DNA of 64,000 nucleotides from JAAUTY01 sp964397305 (GCA_964397305.1 CAYNIP010000007.1:62001-126000), one strand, 5' to 3'. Shown: positions 42,788 through 52,616, counted from the first letter of the stretch. Notes: generated from the sequence alone by a model not told the origin. Program-made: numbers and translations.

Positions 42788-43150
42788 GTGACCATCACCT
42801 TTGGCGAGTTGATTCGCAGCACTCGTACCCAGAGAGACTATAGCCAGCGCCAGTTAGCGAAGCTCATCTGTATGGACTTCACCTACCTCTCGAAGCTGGA
42901 GAACAACCGCGCCGACTACCCCCCCAAGGAGGATGTGATCCGAGCCCTGGCCCGGGAGCTGCACCTCGACGCCGAGGAGCTGATCTTTCTTTCGGGTCGC
43001 GTGCCCCGCTCCAATGAGGATCTGCTGCGGCAGCATTACAAAATGATGCCCACCCTATTCCGCCGCCTCCGGGAGGACCCTACCTTTGCGGGCCAAATCC
43101 TGACCCTCGCGGCGGCGGCGGTAGAGGCCGCCCCCAACTCTTGTGAGTGA
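42788..43150 (+). CDS. XRE-family helix-turn-helix regulator
   Basis: This is a 120-residue protein. Residues 1-70 form a Cro/C1-type HTH: FGELIRSTRTQRDYSQRQLA and DFTYLSKLENNRADYPPKED, with the usual helix 2 and 3 positions. The tail LLRQHYKMMPTLFRRLREDP is helical. The start is GTG 42788 after CAGGAGAAAACACT, a good ribosome site. The stop lies inside the next gene, holB, with an 8-base overlap, so they are probably cotranslated. Targets are unknown; it may be a housekeeping regulator. Confidence 0.82.
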   Translation: MTITFGELIRSTRTQRDYSQRQLAKLICMDFTYLSKLENNRADYPPKEDVIRALARELHLDAEELIFLSGRVPRSNEDLLRQHYKMMPTLFRRLREDPTFAGQILTLAAAAVEAAPNSCE

Positions 43151-44120
43151 GACCCTAGACCCCTTTGTGAACCTGGTGGGCCAAGACCAGGCTGTGGCCC
43201 TGCTCCGAGCGGCGATCGCCCAAGATCGCTTGGCCCCCGCCTACCTGGTGCTCGGCCCGGAGGGGGTCGGCCGGGGGCGGCTGGCCCTGGGCTTTAGTGA
43301 ACTGATCCTGCGGCAGGGCAGCCCGCCGGAGCGTTGGCCGGCCCTCGCTCGGTCGGTGCGGGCCCGCAACCACCCCGATCTGCTCTGGGTGGAGCCGACC
43401 TATACCCACAAGGGGGAACTGCTTACCGTCTCCGAGGCCGAGGCCCAAGGCCTCCAGCGGCGCAGTTTGCCCCAGATTCGCATCGAACAGGTGCGGGCGA
43501 TCGCCAAGTTTCTCGCCCGCCCGCCCCTGCTGGCCGACCGCGCGGTGGTCGTGGTGGCCAGCGCTGAGCAGATGGCCGAGGCTCCAGCCAATGCCCTCCT
43601 CAAGACCCTGGAGGAACCGGGGCGCGCGACCCTGATCTTGATTGCCCCCGGCCCTGAGGCCCTCCTGCCCACGCTGGTTTCCCGCTGCCAGCGCCTGCCC
43701 TGTCGGCGGCTGAGCCGTGCAGAACTCACCCAGGTCTTAACCCGGCTGGGGCGGGATGATCTCCTCCAAGATCCCACCCTCCTGGCCTGGGCCCAGGGGA
43801 GCCCCGGCGCAGTGCTGACCGGAGCGGCCCAGGGGGCGGCGATCGCCCCGGAACTGCGGCAAGCCCTCTTAACACCGCCCCGAGACCCCCTCGAGGCCCT
43901 CAACCTCGCCAAGCAAGTGGAGCAAAGCCTCGATGTCGCGGCCCAGGTGTGGCTGTTGGACTATTTGCAGCCTCATTACTGGCAGGACTATCGCACTCAG
44001 GGCTGGCGACAATTGCCCTTGCCGCTCCTGGACCAGGCCCGCCAACACCTGCTGCACTATGTCCAGCCCCGCCTTGTTTGGGAATGCCTGCTACTGGCCC
44101 TAGGGGAAATCCGCCTCTGA
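43143..44120 (+). CDS. holB: DNA polymerase III delta' subunit
   Basis: This 325-residue clamp-loader subunit has the expected FVNLVGQDQAVALLRAAIAQ start and LAPAYLVLGPEGVGRGRLAL in the Walker A position, where the lysine is replaced by arginine (GVGRGR), usual for delta'. Next come EAPANALLKTLEEPGRATL and LPTLVSRCQRLPCRRL, with sensor-type SRC. GTG 43143 overlaps the XRE gene by 8 bases. The C-terminal collar domain looks complete. Confidence 0.9.
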   Translation: MSETLDPFVNLVGQDQAVALLRAAIAQDRLAPAYLVLGPEGVGRGRLALGFSELILRQGSPPERWPALARSVRARNHPDLLWVEPTYTHKGELLTVSEAEAQGLQRRSLPQIRIEQVRAIAKFLARPPLLADRAVVVVASAEQMAEAPANALLKTLEEPGRATLILIAPGPEALLPTLVSRCQRLPCRRLSRAELTQVLTRLGRDDLLQDPTLLAWAQGSPGAVLTGAAQGAAIAPELRQALLTPPRDPLEALNLAKQVEQSLDVAAQVWLLDYLQPHYWQDYRTQGWRQLPLPLLDQARQHLLHYVQPRLVWECLLLALGEIRL

Positions 44121-44174
44121 GGAGAAAACCTAGTACTCGGCCGCGGAAAAAAGGCTACGATTCCAGCCAAGCTC

Positions 44175-44390
44175 TCGGTTGAGTTGGGTTATCTCCTGCG
44201 GAGACGCTACGCGAACGTCCCTCAACCCAACCTACCCGCTCGCAATTTACGCCGTCGTCTAGTAGTTCCAGACCCTCAATGCACTCGATTCAGATGTCGC
44301 GCAGCGAAGCAACCCTTGCTTCGGTCGGGGCTTGGGGACGCGGGCGCGGGCGCTCGGTCGTTGCCACCCCAGATCCTGGAGAACCCCACA
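44175..44390. repeat. dispersed repeat pieces in the holB downstream gap
   Basis: In the 428-base gap, 44184-44240 holds an inverted-repeat unit (GTTGGGTTATCTCC ... CTCAACCCAACCTACC) enclosing GAGACGCTACGCGAACGTCC. 44302-44386 matches the ends of 113-241 (AAGCAACCCTTGCTTCGGTC ... AGATCCTGGAGAACC). I see no gene or RNA. The remainder to 44548 shows nothing further. Confidence 0.5.
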
Positions 44391-44548
44391 GACTTTCCTA
44401 ATCCAGAGGTCGATCCCAACAATAACGTGCTCATGGCTATCTCGAACCCGTCCTGAATGAATTGAGCCAAAGGTAGCCGTGGCTACAGTACGCCGCCGCC
44501 CCTTCGGACAAATTTGGGGACAATGTTCAGCCGGGACTAGAAGGCGCT

Positions 44549-45991
44549 GTGCAATTCGATATTTATGATCCAGGCGTACCGCAGTTCTTTGATGAGCTAT
44601 TTGCCGCCGCCGGCCAGCCCCGGCCGGCGGCGGCCGCCCTCGTCGAAGGGTTGCGCCACCTCAAGCCCGAGGACTTGCGGAAGCATCACGACACGGCTCA
44701 GGTCGCGATGTTCAAGCTCGGCGTCACCTTCAACGTCTACAACGATAATCAGGGCGTGGAGCGGGTGTTTCCCTTTGACATCATTCCCCGGATCATCGCC
44801 GCCCAAGAGTGGCAACAGCTCGATCAGGGCCTCAAGCAGCGGATCGCGGCCCTGAACCACTTCATTAACGATGTCTACGGCGAGCAGCGCATCCTTCAGG
44901 ATGGCAAAGTGCCTCTAGAGATTATCCATTCTGCCCCCGGCTTTCTCAAGCCCTGTCTGGGCCTCCAGCCGCCGCGCGGTGTCTGGTGTCACATCACGGG
45001 GACCGATCTGGTGCGCGATCGCGATGGTTCCTGGTATGTCCTGGAAGACAATATGCGCGTCCCCTCGGGCGTCTCCTACATGCTCGAAAACCGCCGCGTT
45101 ATGAAGAGCACCTTCCCGCAAATTTTACAAACTCTGCCGATCCAGCCTGTGGATGACTACCCTAGCCACTTGCTGGAAACCTTGCTTAGCCTCGCACCAC
45201 CCCACTTGGTGAGCCCAACCGTGGTGGTGATGACCCCCGGCATCTTCAACTCCGCCTATTTTGAGCACTCCTTCCTGGCCCAGCAGATGGGAGTCGAGCT
45301 GGTCGAAGGGCGGGACTTGGTGGTATCCGACGGCTACCTGCAAATGCGGACCACCAAGGGTCTGCGCCGGGTCGATGTCGTTTACCGCCGCATTGACGAT
45401 GACTTCCTGGACCCCCAGGCCTTTCGCCCCGATTCACTCCTAGGGGTTCCGGGACTCCTCGAGGTCTTCCGGGCCGGGCGGGTGGCCCTGGCCAATGCCC
45501 CGGGCACGGGGGTAGCCGATGACAAGGTGATCTATGCCTATGTGCCGACGATGATCCGCTACTACCTGGGCGAGGAACCGCTGCTCAACAATGTGCCGAC
45601 CTACCTCTGCTGGCAGGATAGCGATCGCCAGTACGTACTCGATCACCTCGAGGAATTGGTCGTCAAGTCCGCCAACGAGGCCGGGGGCTACGGGATGCTG
45701 ATCGGTCCCGCCTCCAGCCCGTCGGAGCGGGTCGAGTTTGCCGAGAAAATTCAGGCCAATCCTCGCAACTACATCGCCCAGCCCACCCTCTGCCTCTCGC
45801 GCGTTCCCACCCTCGTCGATGGGCAGATCGAAGGCCGCCATGTGGATCTCCGTCCCTACATCCTGCATCGCGGCGATGAGGTCTATGTCCATCCCGGCGG
45901 TCTGACCCGCGTCGCCCTGCGGCGCGGCTCCCTCGTGGTCAACTCCTCCCAAGGCGGTGGCAGCAAAGATACCTGGGTGTTGTCGAGTTAG
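44549..45991 (+). CDS. circularly permuted type 2 ATP-grasp protein
   Basis: This 480-residue protein of the circularly permuted ATP-grasp group was recognised from VWCHITGTDLVRDRDGSWYV, LEDNMRVPSGVSYMLENR, VDVVYRRIDDDFLDP, LVVKSANEAGGYGMLIGP and VHPGGLTRVALR. Such proteins usually sit beside an alpha-E domain and a transglutaminase gene and are thought to make amide-linked peptide products. Those partners are not in this window. The start is GTG 44549, and the upstream frame is closed nearby. The product and substrate are unknown. Confidence 0.87.
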   Translation: MQFDIYDPGVPQFFDELFAAAGQPRPAAAALVEGLRHLKPEDLRKHHDTAQVAMFKLGVTFNVYNDNQGVERVFPFDIIPRIIAAQEWQQLDQGLKQRIAALNHFINDVYGEQRILQDGKVPLEIIHSAPGFLKPCLGLQPPRGVWCHITGTDLVRDRDGSWYVLEDNMRVPSGVSYMLENRRVMKSTFPQILQTLPIQPVDDYPSHLLETLLSLAPPHLVSPTVVVMTPGIFNSAYFEHSFLAQQMGVELVEGRDLVVSDGYLQMRTTKGLRRVDVVYRRIDDDFLDPQAFRPDSLLGVPGLLEVFRAGRVALANAPGTGVADDKVIYAYVPTMIRYYLGEEPLLNNVPTYLCWQDSDRQYVLDHLEELVVKSANEAGGYGMLIGPASSPSERVEFAEKIQANPRNYIAQPTLCLSRVPTLVDGQIEGRHVDLRPYILHRGDEVYVHPGGLTRVALRRGSLVVNSSQGGGSKDTWVLSS

Positions 45992-46026
45992 CGCGTGAGG
46001 CTGGGGAAAAATTGCCGCCCCCACCC

Positions 46027-47727
46027 CTACTTCCGGCGGTAGCGGCTTTCTTGCACCGCATTGCCAAAGCCCTGGAGCACGCCCCGCCCGATCAGGCCAA
46101 TCGCCTTGCCGATTACCTGGGTCAACACATAGACCACCCCGCGCCCGAGCCAGGCAATCAGGGCGCGGAGGCGGGGCGCGAGGGCATCGCGGGTTTCCCA
46201 GGCGATGGTCACAAGCCAGCGCAATCCCTGCAATTCCTGCAACTCTTGCAGGCGCGGGGCTGTGATCGTGGTCAGCCGGACTTGCCCTCCTTGCAGAACC
46301 AGGAGGCGATACCGGCTCTCAAAGATTGCCCGGGGCTCGCTGAAGTAGTAACTTTGGCGCGCGTGCCAGGAGAGGTCGTTGCGGAAGCGGGCAATCTCCC
46401 GGGAGGAGCGGTAGCGGGGGTCGTAGAGGGCGTACTTGAGGCTCTCGACTTCGGCAAATTGGTTGAGTAAGAACTGCATGACCGCCCTAGCGACTTGCAG
46501 GGTGAGATTGGCCACCAGCATCTCAGCCCGGGCTTGGGCTTCCGGGGCCTCGGGACGGTAGGGCACATGGTCAATGACCAGGGGCTCATCGTAGAGCAAG
46601 TAGGCGAGCAACTCTGGCAGGAGGGGAATCGTGCTTAAGGCCGTGGCATCGACCCCGGGGAAGGCCGCCAGGAGCGTGTCCGTGAGGGGTGGTCCGTCCG
46701 TCAGGGGGGTGTAGTACTTGCTGGCAAAGGTGAGGACCGTTGCCTGCCAGAGTTCGCGGCGGATCAGGGGCAGGCGATCGCGCAACTCCGCGACCGTCAC
46801 CTCGAGGAACTGCAACTCGGCCAGGAGTTTCTCCAGCTCCCGCAAGGTTAGATAGAGCAACTCTTGGCGCTGGGCCGGTCGCAAGATGTCCAGTTCGAGG
46901 GGGAAGCTGGTTTGGTTGTGGCTGCCCTGCTGGAGGCGATCGCGGATCACCTCCAGGCAAGTGCGCGATCGCCCGGGCAAATTCTGGGGCTGACTCACCA
47001 GAGCCGTGGTCGGATCAGGCCCAGCTAGGGGGTTGGCGATCTCCGGGGGCGCGGGCGGCGCGTTCGCGAAGCGTCCCGGAGGGATGATCGCCACCTCGAC
47101 CGGCAAAAGCTGTTGCACCAGCCAGCGAGCCACCTGCAACTCCCGCTGGCGGCCGCGCCAGAAGAACCAGCTCCAATTGGTGAGAGACCCCCGGGCGAGG
47201 ATGACCAAAATCTGGGCTAGCTCTTGGTCGATCTGTTGCAGGCCCGAGCGGCGCAGGGTGAGCAGCCAGGTGGGAGCGCTCTCAAGATCCGGCCCAGGGG
47301 CCAGGGCGGCCGGCTCCGGCCAGGCCGATTCTCCGGCCAGCAGTTGCTCGAGGGCGGCTAGCAGGTTCGGGATCGAGGTTCCCTTGGGGCGGTAGCCCGC
47401 CAGGCCCAGGGCCCGCAGCTTGGCGATCGCCCGAAGGTCGTCGCTCCCCGTGAGCAGCAGGATGGGCAGGGCTGGATAAAGCTGGCCCAGGGTTTGACTA
47501 AGGCTCCAGGGCTCGACCCCGGGCTGGGACAGCCCTAGAGGGTCCAAGACCAGAACTTGGGGAACTGGCCCAGTCTCCTGCAAGCTCGCCAAGCAGCGGA
47601 GTAGCTCGGCACAGCTCACGGCCGCGACGACTTGCCAAGCGGATTGGGTCTGCAAGGCCGCCGTCAGTCCTAGGCGAAAAATAGGATCATCATCAGCGAC
47701 CACCAGGCGGGGGGGATGTTCGCTCAC
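46027..47727 (-). CDS. receiver-like and DUF3685 (Ycf55-like) protein
   Basis: This protein has about 566 residues. Residues 1-130 form a receiver-like domain (RLVVADDDPIFRLGLTAAL, PQVLVLDPLG, PILLLTGSDDLRAIAKL, GYRPKG) that keeps the acidic pocket and phospho-site region. A DUF3685/Ycf55-like part follows (LDILRPAQRQELLYLTLREL, FASKYYTPL, NQFAEVESLKYALYDPRYRS). The linker carries IPPGRFANAPP from a dispersed DNA repeat. GTG 47727 is preferred; a TTG at 47781 is possible. Function is unknown, but it is conserved in cyanobacteria and some plastids. Confidence 0.78.
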   Translation of the reverse strand: MSEHPPRLVVADDDPIFRLGLTAALQTQSAWQVVAAVSCAELLRCLASLQETGPVPQVLVLDPLGLSQPGVEPWSLSQTLGQLYPALPILLLTGSDDLRAIAKLRALGLAGYRPKGTSIPNLLAALEQLLAGESAWPEPAALAPGPDLESAPTWLLTLRRSGLQQIDQELAQILVILARGSLTNWSWFFWRGRQRELQVARWLVQQLLPVEVAIIPPGRFANAPPAPPEIANPLAGPDPTTALVSQPQNLPGRSRTCLEVIRDRLQQGSHNQTSFPLELDILRPAQRQELLYLTLRELEKLLAELQFLEVTVAELRDRLPLIRRELWQATVLTFASKYYTPLTDGPPLTDTLLAAFPGVDATALSTIPLLPELLAYLLYDEPLVIDHVPYRPEAPEAQARAEMLVANLTLQVARAVMQFLLNQFAEVESLKYALYDPRYRSSREIARFRNDLSWHARQSYYFSEPRAIFESRYRLLVLQGGQVRLTTITAPRLQELQELQGLRWLVTIAWETRDALAPRLRALIAWLGRGVVYVLTQVIGKAIGLIGRGVLQGFGNAVQESRYRRK

Positions 47728-47900
47728 CAGAGTTCTGCAATGGGACGTTCCTGATCCGGTGACGGCGGGCGACCCGGCCAATTCACCCCATTGTACCGAC
47801 AGAGACTACAACGCGACGCCAGGCAACCGTGCGAAAATGGCGGCACCGCCACCGCCGTCCTTCCTCGGCGCGGCTTGTGAATCAGTCAAGGAGTGACGTT

Positions 47901-48989
47901 GTGGAAATTGGTGTTCCCAAAGAAGTCAAAGACCAGGAGTTTCGCGTTGGTCTGACCCCGAGCAGTGTGCGCGTGCTGCGCGATCGCGGTCATCACGTCT
48001 TTGTCGAAACCCAAGCCGGCCTCGGGGCCGGCTTCGCCGATGCAGACTATGAAGCGGCTGGGGCGATCATCGTGCCCGAGGCCCACCAAGCGTGGCACCG
48101 GGAACTGGTCGTCAAGGTCAAGGAGCCCTTAAAAGCCGAGTACTACTGGCTCCAAGCGGGGCAACTGCTGTTTACCTACCTGCACCTTGCCGCCTCGCGA
48201 TCGCTCACCGAGACCCTGATCCAATCCGGCGTCACCGGCATCGCCTACGAAACCGTGGCGCTCCCCGACGGTCGCCTGCCCCTCTTGGCCCCCATGAGCA
48301 TCATTGCCGGCCGCCTAGCGGTCCAGTTCGGAGCCCGCTACCTAGAAAAACAGCAAGGGGGGCGCGGGGTGCTGCTCGGCGGCCTGCCTGGCGTGCGACC
48401 GGGGCGCGTGGTCATCCTCGGGGGCGGTGTCGTCGGGACGGAGGCGGCAAAAATTGCCGTGGGCCTGGGAGCCCAGGTGCAGATCGTCGATATTAACGTC
48501 GAGCGCCTGAACTACCTCGAAACCCTGTTTGGCTCCCGGGTCGAACTCCTCTACAGCAGCGCCAGCCAAATTGAGCGCCTCGTCCCCGAGGCCGATCTCC
48601 TGGTGGGGGCGGTGCTCGTGCCCGGCAAGCGAGCGCCGCTCCTCGTGGCGCGATCGCTCGTTGCTCAGATGCGGCCGGGATCTGTCCTCGTCGATGTCGC
48701 GGTGGATCAGGGGGGCTGCATCGAAACCCTGCACCCCACCTCCCACTCCCAACCCACCTACATCGAGGCCGGCGTGGTTCATGTGGGCATCCCCAATCTG
48801 CCCGGAGCGGTTCCCTGGACGGCGACCCAAGCCCTCAACAACAGCACCCTGCCTTATATCCTGAAGCTCGCTGACCACGGCCTAGCCGCCCTCAAGGACG
48901 ACGAAGCCCTGGCCGGGGGCCTCAATGCCCAGGGAGGAAAACTGGTGCATCCTGCCGTCCGCGATGTGTTCCCCGATTTATCGGATTGA
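47901..48989 (+). CDS. ald: alanine dehydrogenase
   Basis: This 362-residue NAD-dependent enzyme interconverts alanine and pyruvate plus ammonia. It begins MEIGVPKEVKDQEFRVGLTP, the standard start. Catalytic-region residues are in VVKVKEPLKAEY and LFTYLHLAAS. The NAD fold is at VVILGGGVVGTEAAKIAVGL, and VDVAVDQGGCIETLHPTSHS completes the active site. GTG 47901 follows AAGGAGTGACGTT, a strong ribosome site. All residues I know to be needed are present. Confidence 0.95.
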   Translation: MEIGVPKEVKDQEFRVGLTPSSVRVLRDRGHHVFVETQAGLGAGFADADYEAAGAIIVPEAHQAWHRELVVKVKEPLKAEYYWLQAGQLLFTYLHLAASRSLTETLIQSGVTGIAYETVALPDGRLPLLAPMSIIAGRLAVQFGARYLEKQQGGRGVLLGGLPGVRPGRVVILGGGVVGTEAAKIAVGLGAQVQIVDINVERLNYLETLFGSRVELLYSSASQIERLVPEADLLVGAVLVPGKRAPLLVARSLVAQMRPGSVLVDVAVDQGGCIETLHPTSHSQPTYIEAGVVHVGIPNLPGAVPWTATQALNNSTLPYILKLADHGLAALKDDEALAGGLNAQGGKLVHPAVRDVFPDLSD

Positions 48990-49057
48990 TGGGGGTGGCC
49001 CCCCGGAGGAGCACGACGCTGCCCGCCAGAATTGGCCTCATGGCCCCCCAGCCAACC

Positions 49058-51235
49058 CTAAGGCCGTCCCGCCACGGCCTCCCGCAACGAGTTACCGGGA
49101 TTGAGCGAGGTGGAATCGCCGGGCAGGTCAATGAAGGGCTCCGCCGAGCTACCCGGCTCGTCGGCGGGTGGGGCGGGGACGGCCTGGCGCGGCTCCGGAG
49201 CCGGGGCGCGTTCCGGGGGAGTTGACCAGTTGACCGTTCCCGTCAGTTGCTCGCGAATACTCTGCTTCTCGGTGTATTCCACCAGCTTCTCGCGGGCCGT
49301 TTGACCGGCGGGGGTATGGGCCGGGATCTGCTGCAACTCGGCGATCGCCGCCTTGAACTCCCCAACGGCCGCCTGATCATAGGCCCGCTGCAAGAAGTGC
49401 ATGGCGCGAATCTGCTCCTTGAGGCGGTACTCCTCAATCTTGGGCTGAATGCGTTGGCCGATCGTGGTCTTGGGCACGATCTGCCCCAGGTAATCCAGGG
49501 CCTGGGTAAAGTTGCGCTCGTAGGCCGCTTGGCTGGCTTGGGCGAGCAAGTCCGCGGCTGCTGCCTCCGCCTGCTCGGTGGCCTGGTTGACTAGGGGTTG
49601 CATCTGTCGCTGCCAGGAGTCCAGGGCCGGCAGGCTCTCCCCGAGGGTGAGCACGGTCCCCCAGTCGGCTCGCGCTACGGCCTGCTCGGCCGCCTTGACC
49701 TGCTGGGCCGCCTGCTGCCAGTCCCGCTGCCAGTCGGCGATCGCTTGCTGCGACTCGGCATAAACCTCGCTGTCGCTGGGGATCGCCTGGGCCAGGGCGA
49801 TCGCCCCCTCCAGATCCCCCCGCTGGAGGGCACGGTTGGCCTGGGCCAAGCGGCGCGCTCCCGGTTCAGTCTCCCGCTGGTTCGCTAGGGCATAGAGACC
49901 AAAGGCGAGGGCAAACAGATTTAACACCGCAACCAAGATCCCCGCCCGGGTCAGGGTCGCCATCAGCTGGGGACTCGCTTGCCACGGCCCCAGGGACGCG
50001 GCCGACTTGGCTGGGGCGCTGGTGGCTGGCTCGGGGCTCGGAGGGTCGGCGGTGTCTTGCCAATCTTCCCAGGTGGGCAAGGCGGGTGGCTTCGGGGCAG
50101 GCGGCGCGCTGCCGTTGCGGCTTGCGACGGAAGAGAAGAGGGGAACCGGCTGCTTGAGACCCGCTGATGGCACCAGCGGCAAAATTGGCGAGGCGGCGAC
50201 GGGGTCGGGTGCGGTGTCCTGAAGGTTGTCCCGAAGGTTGTCCTGAAGGTCAATATCAACCGGTGTGTCAGCCGCCGGCCGGTTGGCAGGGGCTGGGGTT
50301 TGGAGGAGCGATCGCCGCGCTGGCTCCAGCAGGGGCTCCAAGGCCCGCAGCACCTCCCGGGCGGACTGGTAACGCTGTTGGTGGTTGTAGCGCACCATCT
50401 GGCGCAAAATCGCTGTCAAGGGGCGGTGGAGGGCCGACGGCGATCGCTGGTGAGTCTGGAGCTGCTTCCAGTCAATTTCATGGGTCTCGAGGTTCAGTTG
50501 CAGTTTCGCGGGATCGATGCCCGTCAGGATCTGAATCGCAATGATCCCCGCTGCGTAAAGATCACTGTTGGGGTAAGGCCTGCCAGCCAGTTGTTCAGCG
50601 GCAAGATAGCCCGAGGGGCTGACGGCGATCGGGGACTTGAGCGGTAGGGAACGGCTGGCTTCGCGATCGCGTTCCGGAGAGCGGATCGGTTGCGCGGCCC
50701 CAAAATCGATCAGGACCAGCTTGCCATCCTTCGCCCGGCGCAGAAGGTTATTCGGCTTGACATCACAGTGAATCGTCCCCTGAGAATGCACAAAGTCGAG
50801 AATGTGCAGCAGATCCTGGAGAAAGTAGATCACCTCGGCTTCGCGCTCGCGGAGGGTACTGTGACAATCCCGCAAGCTCGCATGGTTCAGCAGAGACAAT
50901 TCCTCGCTGAGGGGCTGGCCCACAACCAGCTCCTGCACCAGATAAAACTGCTCCTGCTCTTCAAAGCAGTCGATAAAGCGGGGAATTTGGTCGTGAATCC
51001 CTAGGGTGCGTAGGGTCTCGGCTTCAGTGACGAAAAGACGCCGACTGGTTTTGAGGAGGTGAGGATAGCCTTGGTGCGATTGATAGTGCTTCACCAAGCA
51101 GGGCCCCCCCTCATGATGCTGATCTCGAGCGACATACGTGTGCCCAAAGGCCCCCGAACTCAGGAGGCGTACAATTTCATAGCGCTGGCGCAGGACTTGC
51201 CCGATCGGCGAGCAGTGAATTTTCGTATTGACCAA
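49058..51235 (-). CDS. Ser/Thr protein kinase with membrane span and helical repeats
   Basis: This protein has about 725 residues. The kinase domain covers residues ~14-290: RYEIVRLLSSGAFGHTYVA (glycine loop), LVKHY (lysine), IHCDVKPNNLLRR (catalytic loop, HCD rather than HRD), LIDFGAAQP (DFG). A proline-rich linker follows, then a membrane span about 440-465 (AGILVAVLNLFALAFGLYAL), then helical, TPR-like repeats outside or beyond (ANRALQRGDLEGAIALAQ). TTG 51235 (GGGAGG upstream) is preferred. An ATG at 51376 would leave no promoter room beside the divergent gene. Confidence 0.82.
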   Translation of the reverse strand: MVNTKIHCSPIGQVLRQRYEIVRLLSSGAFGHTYVARDQHHEGGPCLVKHYQSHQGYPHLLKTSRRLFVTEAETLRTLGIHDQIPRFIDCFEEQEQFYLVQELVVGQPLSEELSLLNHASLRDCHSTLREREAEVIYFLQDLLHILDFVHSQGTIHCDVKPNNLLRRAKDGKLVLIDFGAAQPIRSPERDREASRSLPLKSPIAVSPSGYLAAEQLAGRPYPNSDLYAAGIIAIQILTGIDPAKLQLNLETHEIDWKQLQTHQRSPSALHRPLTAILRQMVRYNHQQRYQSAREVLRALEPLLEPARRSLLQTPAPANRPAADTPVDIDLQDNLRDNLQDTAPDPVAASPILPLVPSAGLKQPVPLFSSVASRNGSAPPAPKPPALPTWEDWQDTADPPSPEPATSAPAKSAASLGPWQASPQLMATLTRAGILVAVLNLFALAFGLYALANQRETEPGARRLAQANRALQRGDLEGAIALAQAIPSDSEVYAESQQAIADWQRDWQQAAQQVKAAEQAVARADWGTVLTLGESLPALDSWQRQMQPLVNQATEQAEAAAADLLAQASQAAYERNFTQALDYLGQIVPKTTIGQRIQPKIEEYRLKEQIRAMHFLQRAYDQAAVGEFKAAIAELQQIPAHTPAGQTAREKLVEYTEKQSIREQLTGTVNWSTPPERAPAPEPRQAVPAPPADEPGSSAEPFIDLPGDSTSLNPGNSLREAVAGRP

Positions 51236-51386
51236 GGTGATTCCGGCCTCCCAAGACCCCAAGCGTCTGAGTACGTTTTTCGCTCGCTCCTCCGCTTGTC
51301 CGGATGCTTGGGGATGAATTGAGCGTCGCCCGAGAAAAATTTGCGAGAATAACGGTTGGTATTTGTCTCTATCCATCGCTTGAACT

Positions 51387-51905
51387 GTGAATTCTGAGCA
51401 ACGCGCAACCTTCCGAGCCCAGTACCAAGCTGGTCTGGCGGCCTTTGAGGGGGGTCAGTACCGTCAGAGCATTGAGTACCTGGAGCAGGCCTGCGAATTG
51501 TGCCCCAGTCGCTCGCGGGCTGGGGGCGAAGCCCAACTCTGGCTGGTCAATGCCTATCAGGCGGCCGATCGCTGGGACGCGGCGATCGCCCTCTGCCAAC
51601 AACTCCAGCACCACCCCTACCCAACCATCAGCCGCCAAGCCAAGGATCTCCTCTACATCCTCCAAGCACCCCGCCTACAACGCTCCCCCGACTGGCTGAC
51701 CCAGATTCCTGACCTAGCACGCCTCGAAGATCGTCCAGCCCAAGCCTGTTACCTCGACTCCAAAGCAACGCCGCCGCCGGAAACCCGGTTGAGCGTGGAG
51801 CAGTTTCCGGTGCCGTCGGGAGAGAGCGAGGACAATCGTGCGTTTGTGGGCTTTGCGGTGGTGGTGGCGATCGCCCTGCTCGGGGGCCTCTGGTGGTTGG
51901 GTTAG
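51387..51905 (+). CDS. TPR protein with C-terminal membrane span
   Basis: This is a 172-residue protein. Residues ~5-85 show two TPR-like units (YQAGLAAFEGGQYRQSIEYL and AQLWLVNAYQAADRWDAAIA). A linker then leads to a C-terminal membrane span (FVGFAVVVAIALLGGLWWLG), so the soluble part is probably cytoplasmic with a tail anchor. GTG 51387 is the best start. It is divergent from the kinase gene, whose product also has TPR-like repeats and a span, suggesting related roles. Function is unknown. Confidence 0.75.
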   Translation: MNSEQRATFRAQYQAGLAAFEGGQYRQSIEYLEQACELCPSRSRAGGEAQLWLVNAYQAADRWDAAIALCQQLQHHPYPTISRQAKDLLYILQAPRLQRSPDWLTQIPDLARLEDRPAQACYLDSKATPPPETRLSVEQFPVPSGESEDNRAFVGFAVVVAIALLGGLWWLG

Positions 51906-52616
51906 TGACCGCAATTCAGGATTCACCGTTTCGCCATCCGGGTTACGGCGCAATTTGAGGAGATCCTGAGACCCTCCAGGGATTTAGAGTGTTGGCGCTA
52001 GCGTTCGCGCAAGCTCCCGGAGCTGCTCGCAGCGCTGGCAGGTCGGCGACATCAGCCTGTTTTGTGGAAACGTAGGGCCGCCAAACGAGCCTACTCCCGA
52101 GACCACAGAACCTAAGTAGTCTTGTGAAGTTGGCAAACCTGCGGTAAATACTTAGGCAAAAACTGGGCTTGGCTGACGAGCTGGTTAGCAGCGTCAGGGA
52201 GGAATCAGGGTTTCCAAGTATCGTAAGTGCTTGCCAGTCCTGGTTTCAGGGCAGATTTCGTCCCAGGCTCAGCGTTGCCGTTGGCAGCCTGCCGGAGCAC
52301 GAGTTTGAGAGCTAGCCCAGGATCATTTATCTGTGAAAATACCTATTTTTTAATCTTTTACTCACTAGAAATATCGGGCGAAACTTCAATCAATTCGCGC
52401 AAAAATTTACGCTAACTTCACCTACAGCCCAAGCCGTTCGGATAGAGTAAAACTGTAGTCCAGGGGATAACTCCTGACTTGCCAGAGTCCAGAACGCCGC
52501 CAGCACTGTTCAAGAGCACGGCTTCTCCCAGCAGCTTCTTTCCAGCTTGGATACTCGCTGCTTTGGTGCTCTGGTAGGGAGTCTAGATAATTCGGAGAAC
52601 TGCGGGGATAACCACC
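51906..52616. other. gene-free stretch with repeat pieces
   Basis: About 710 bases hold no convincing gene. 51995-52085 carries a repeat related to 19706-19776 (GACATCAGCCTGTT and CGTAGGGCCGCCAA). An AT-rich section around 52325-52400 (CCTATTTTTTAATCTTTTAC) may hold the promoter for the PEP-CTERM gene, but no clear boxes are seen. Confidence 0.5.

Noticed and set aside
44184..44242. Inverted-repeat unit as an insertion sequence
   Set aside because: It is under 60 bases with no transposase; it is better described as a short dispersed palindromic repeat.
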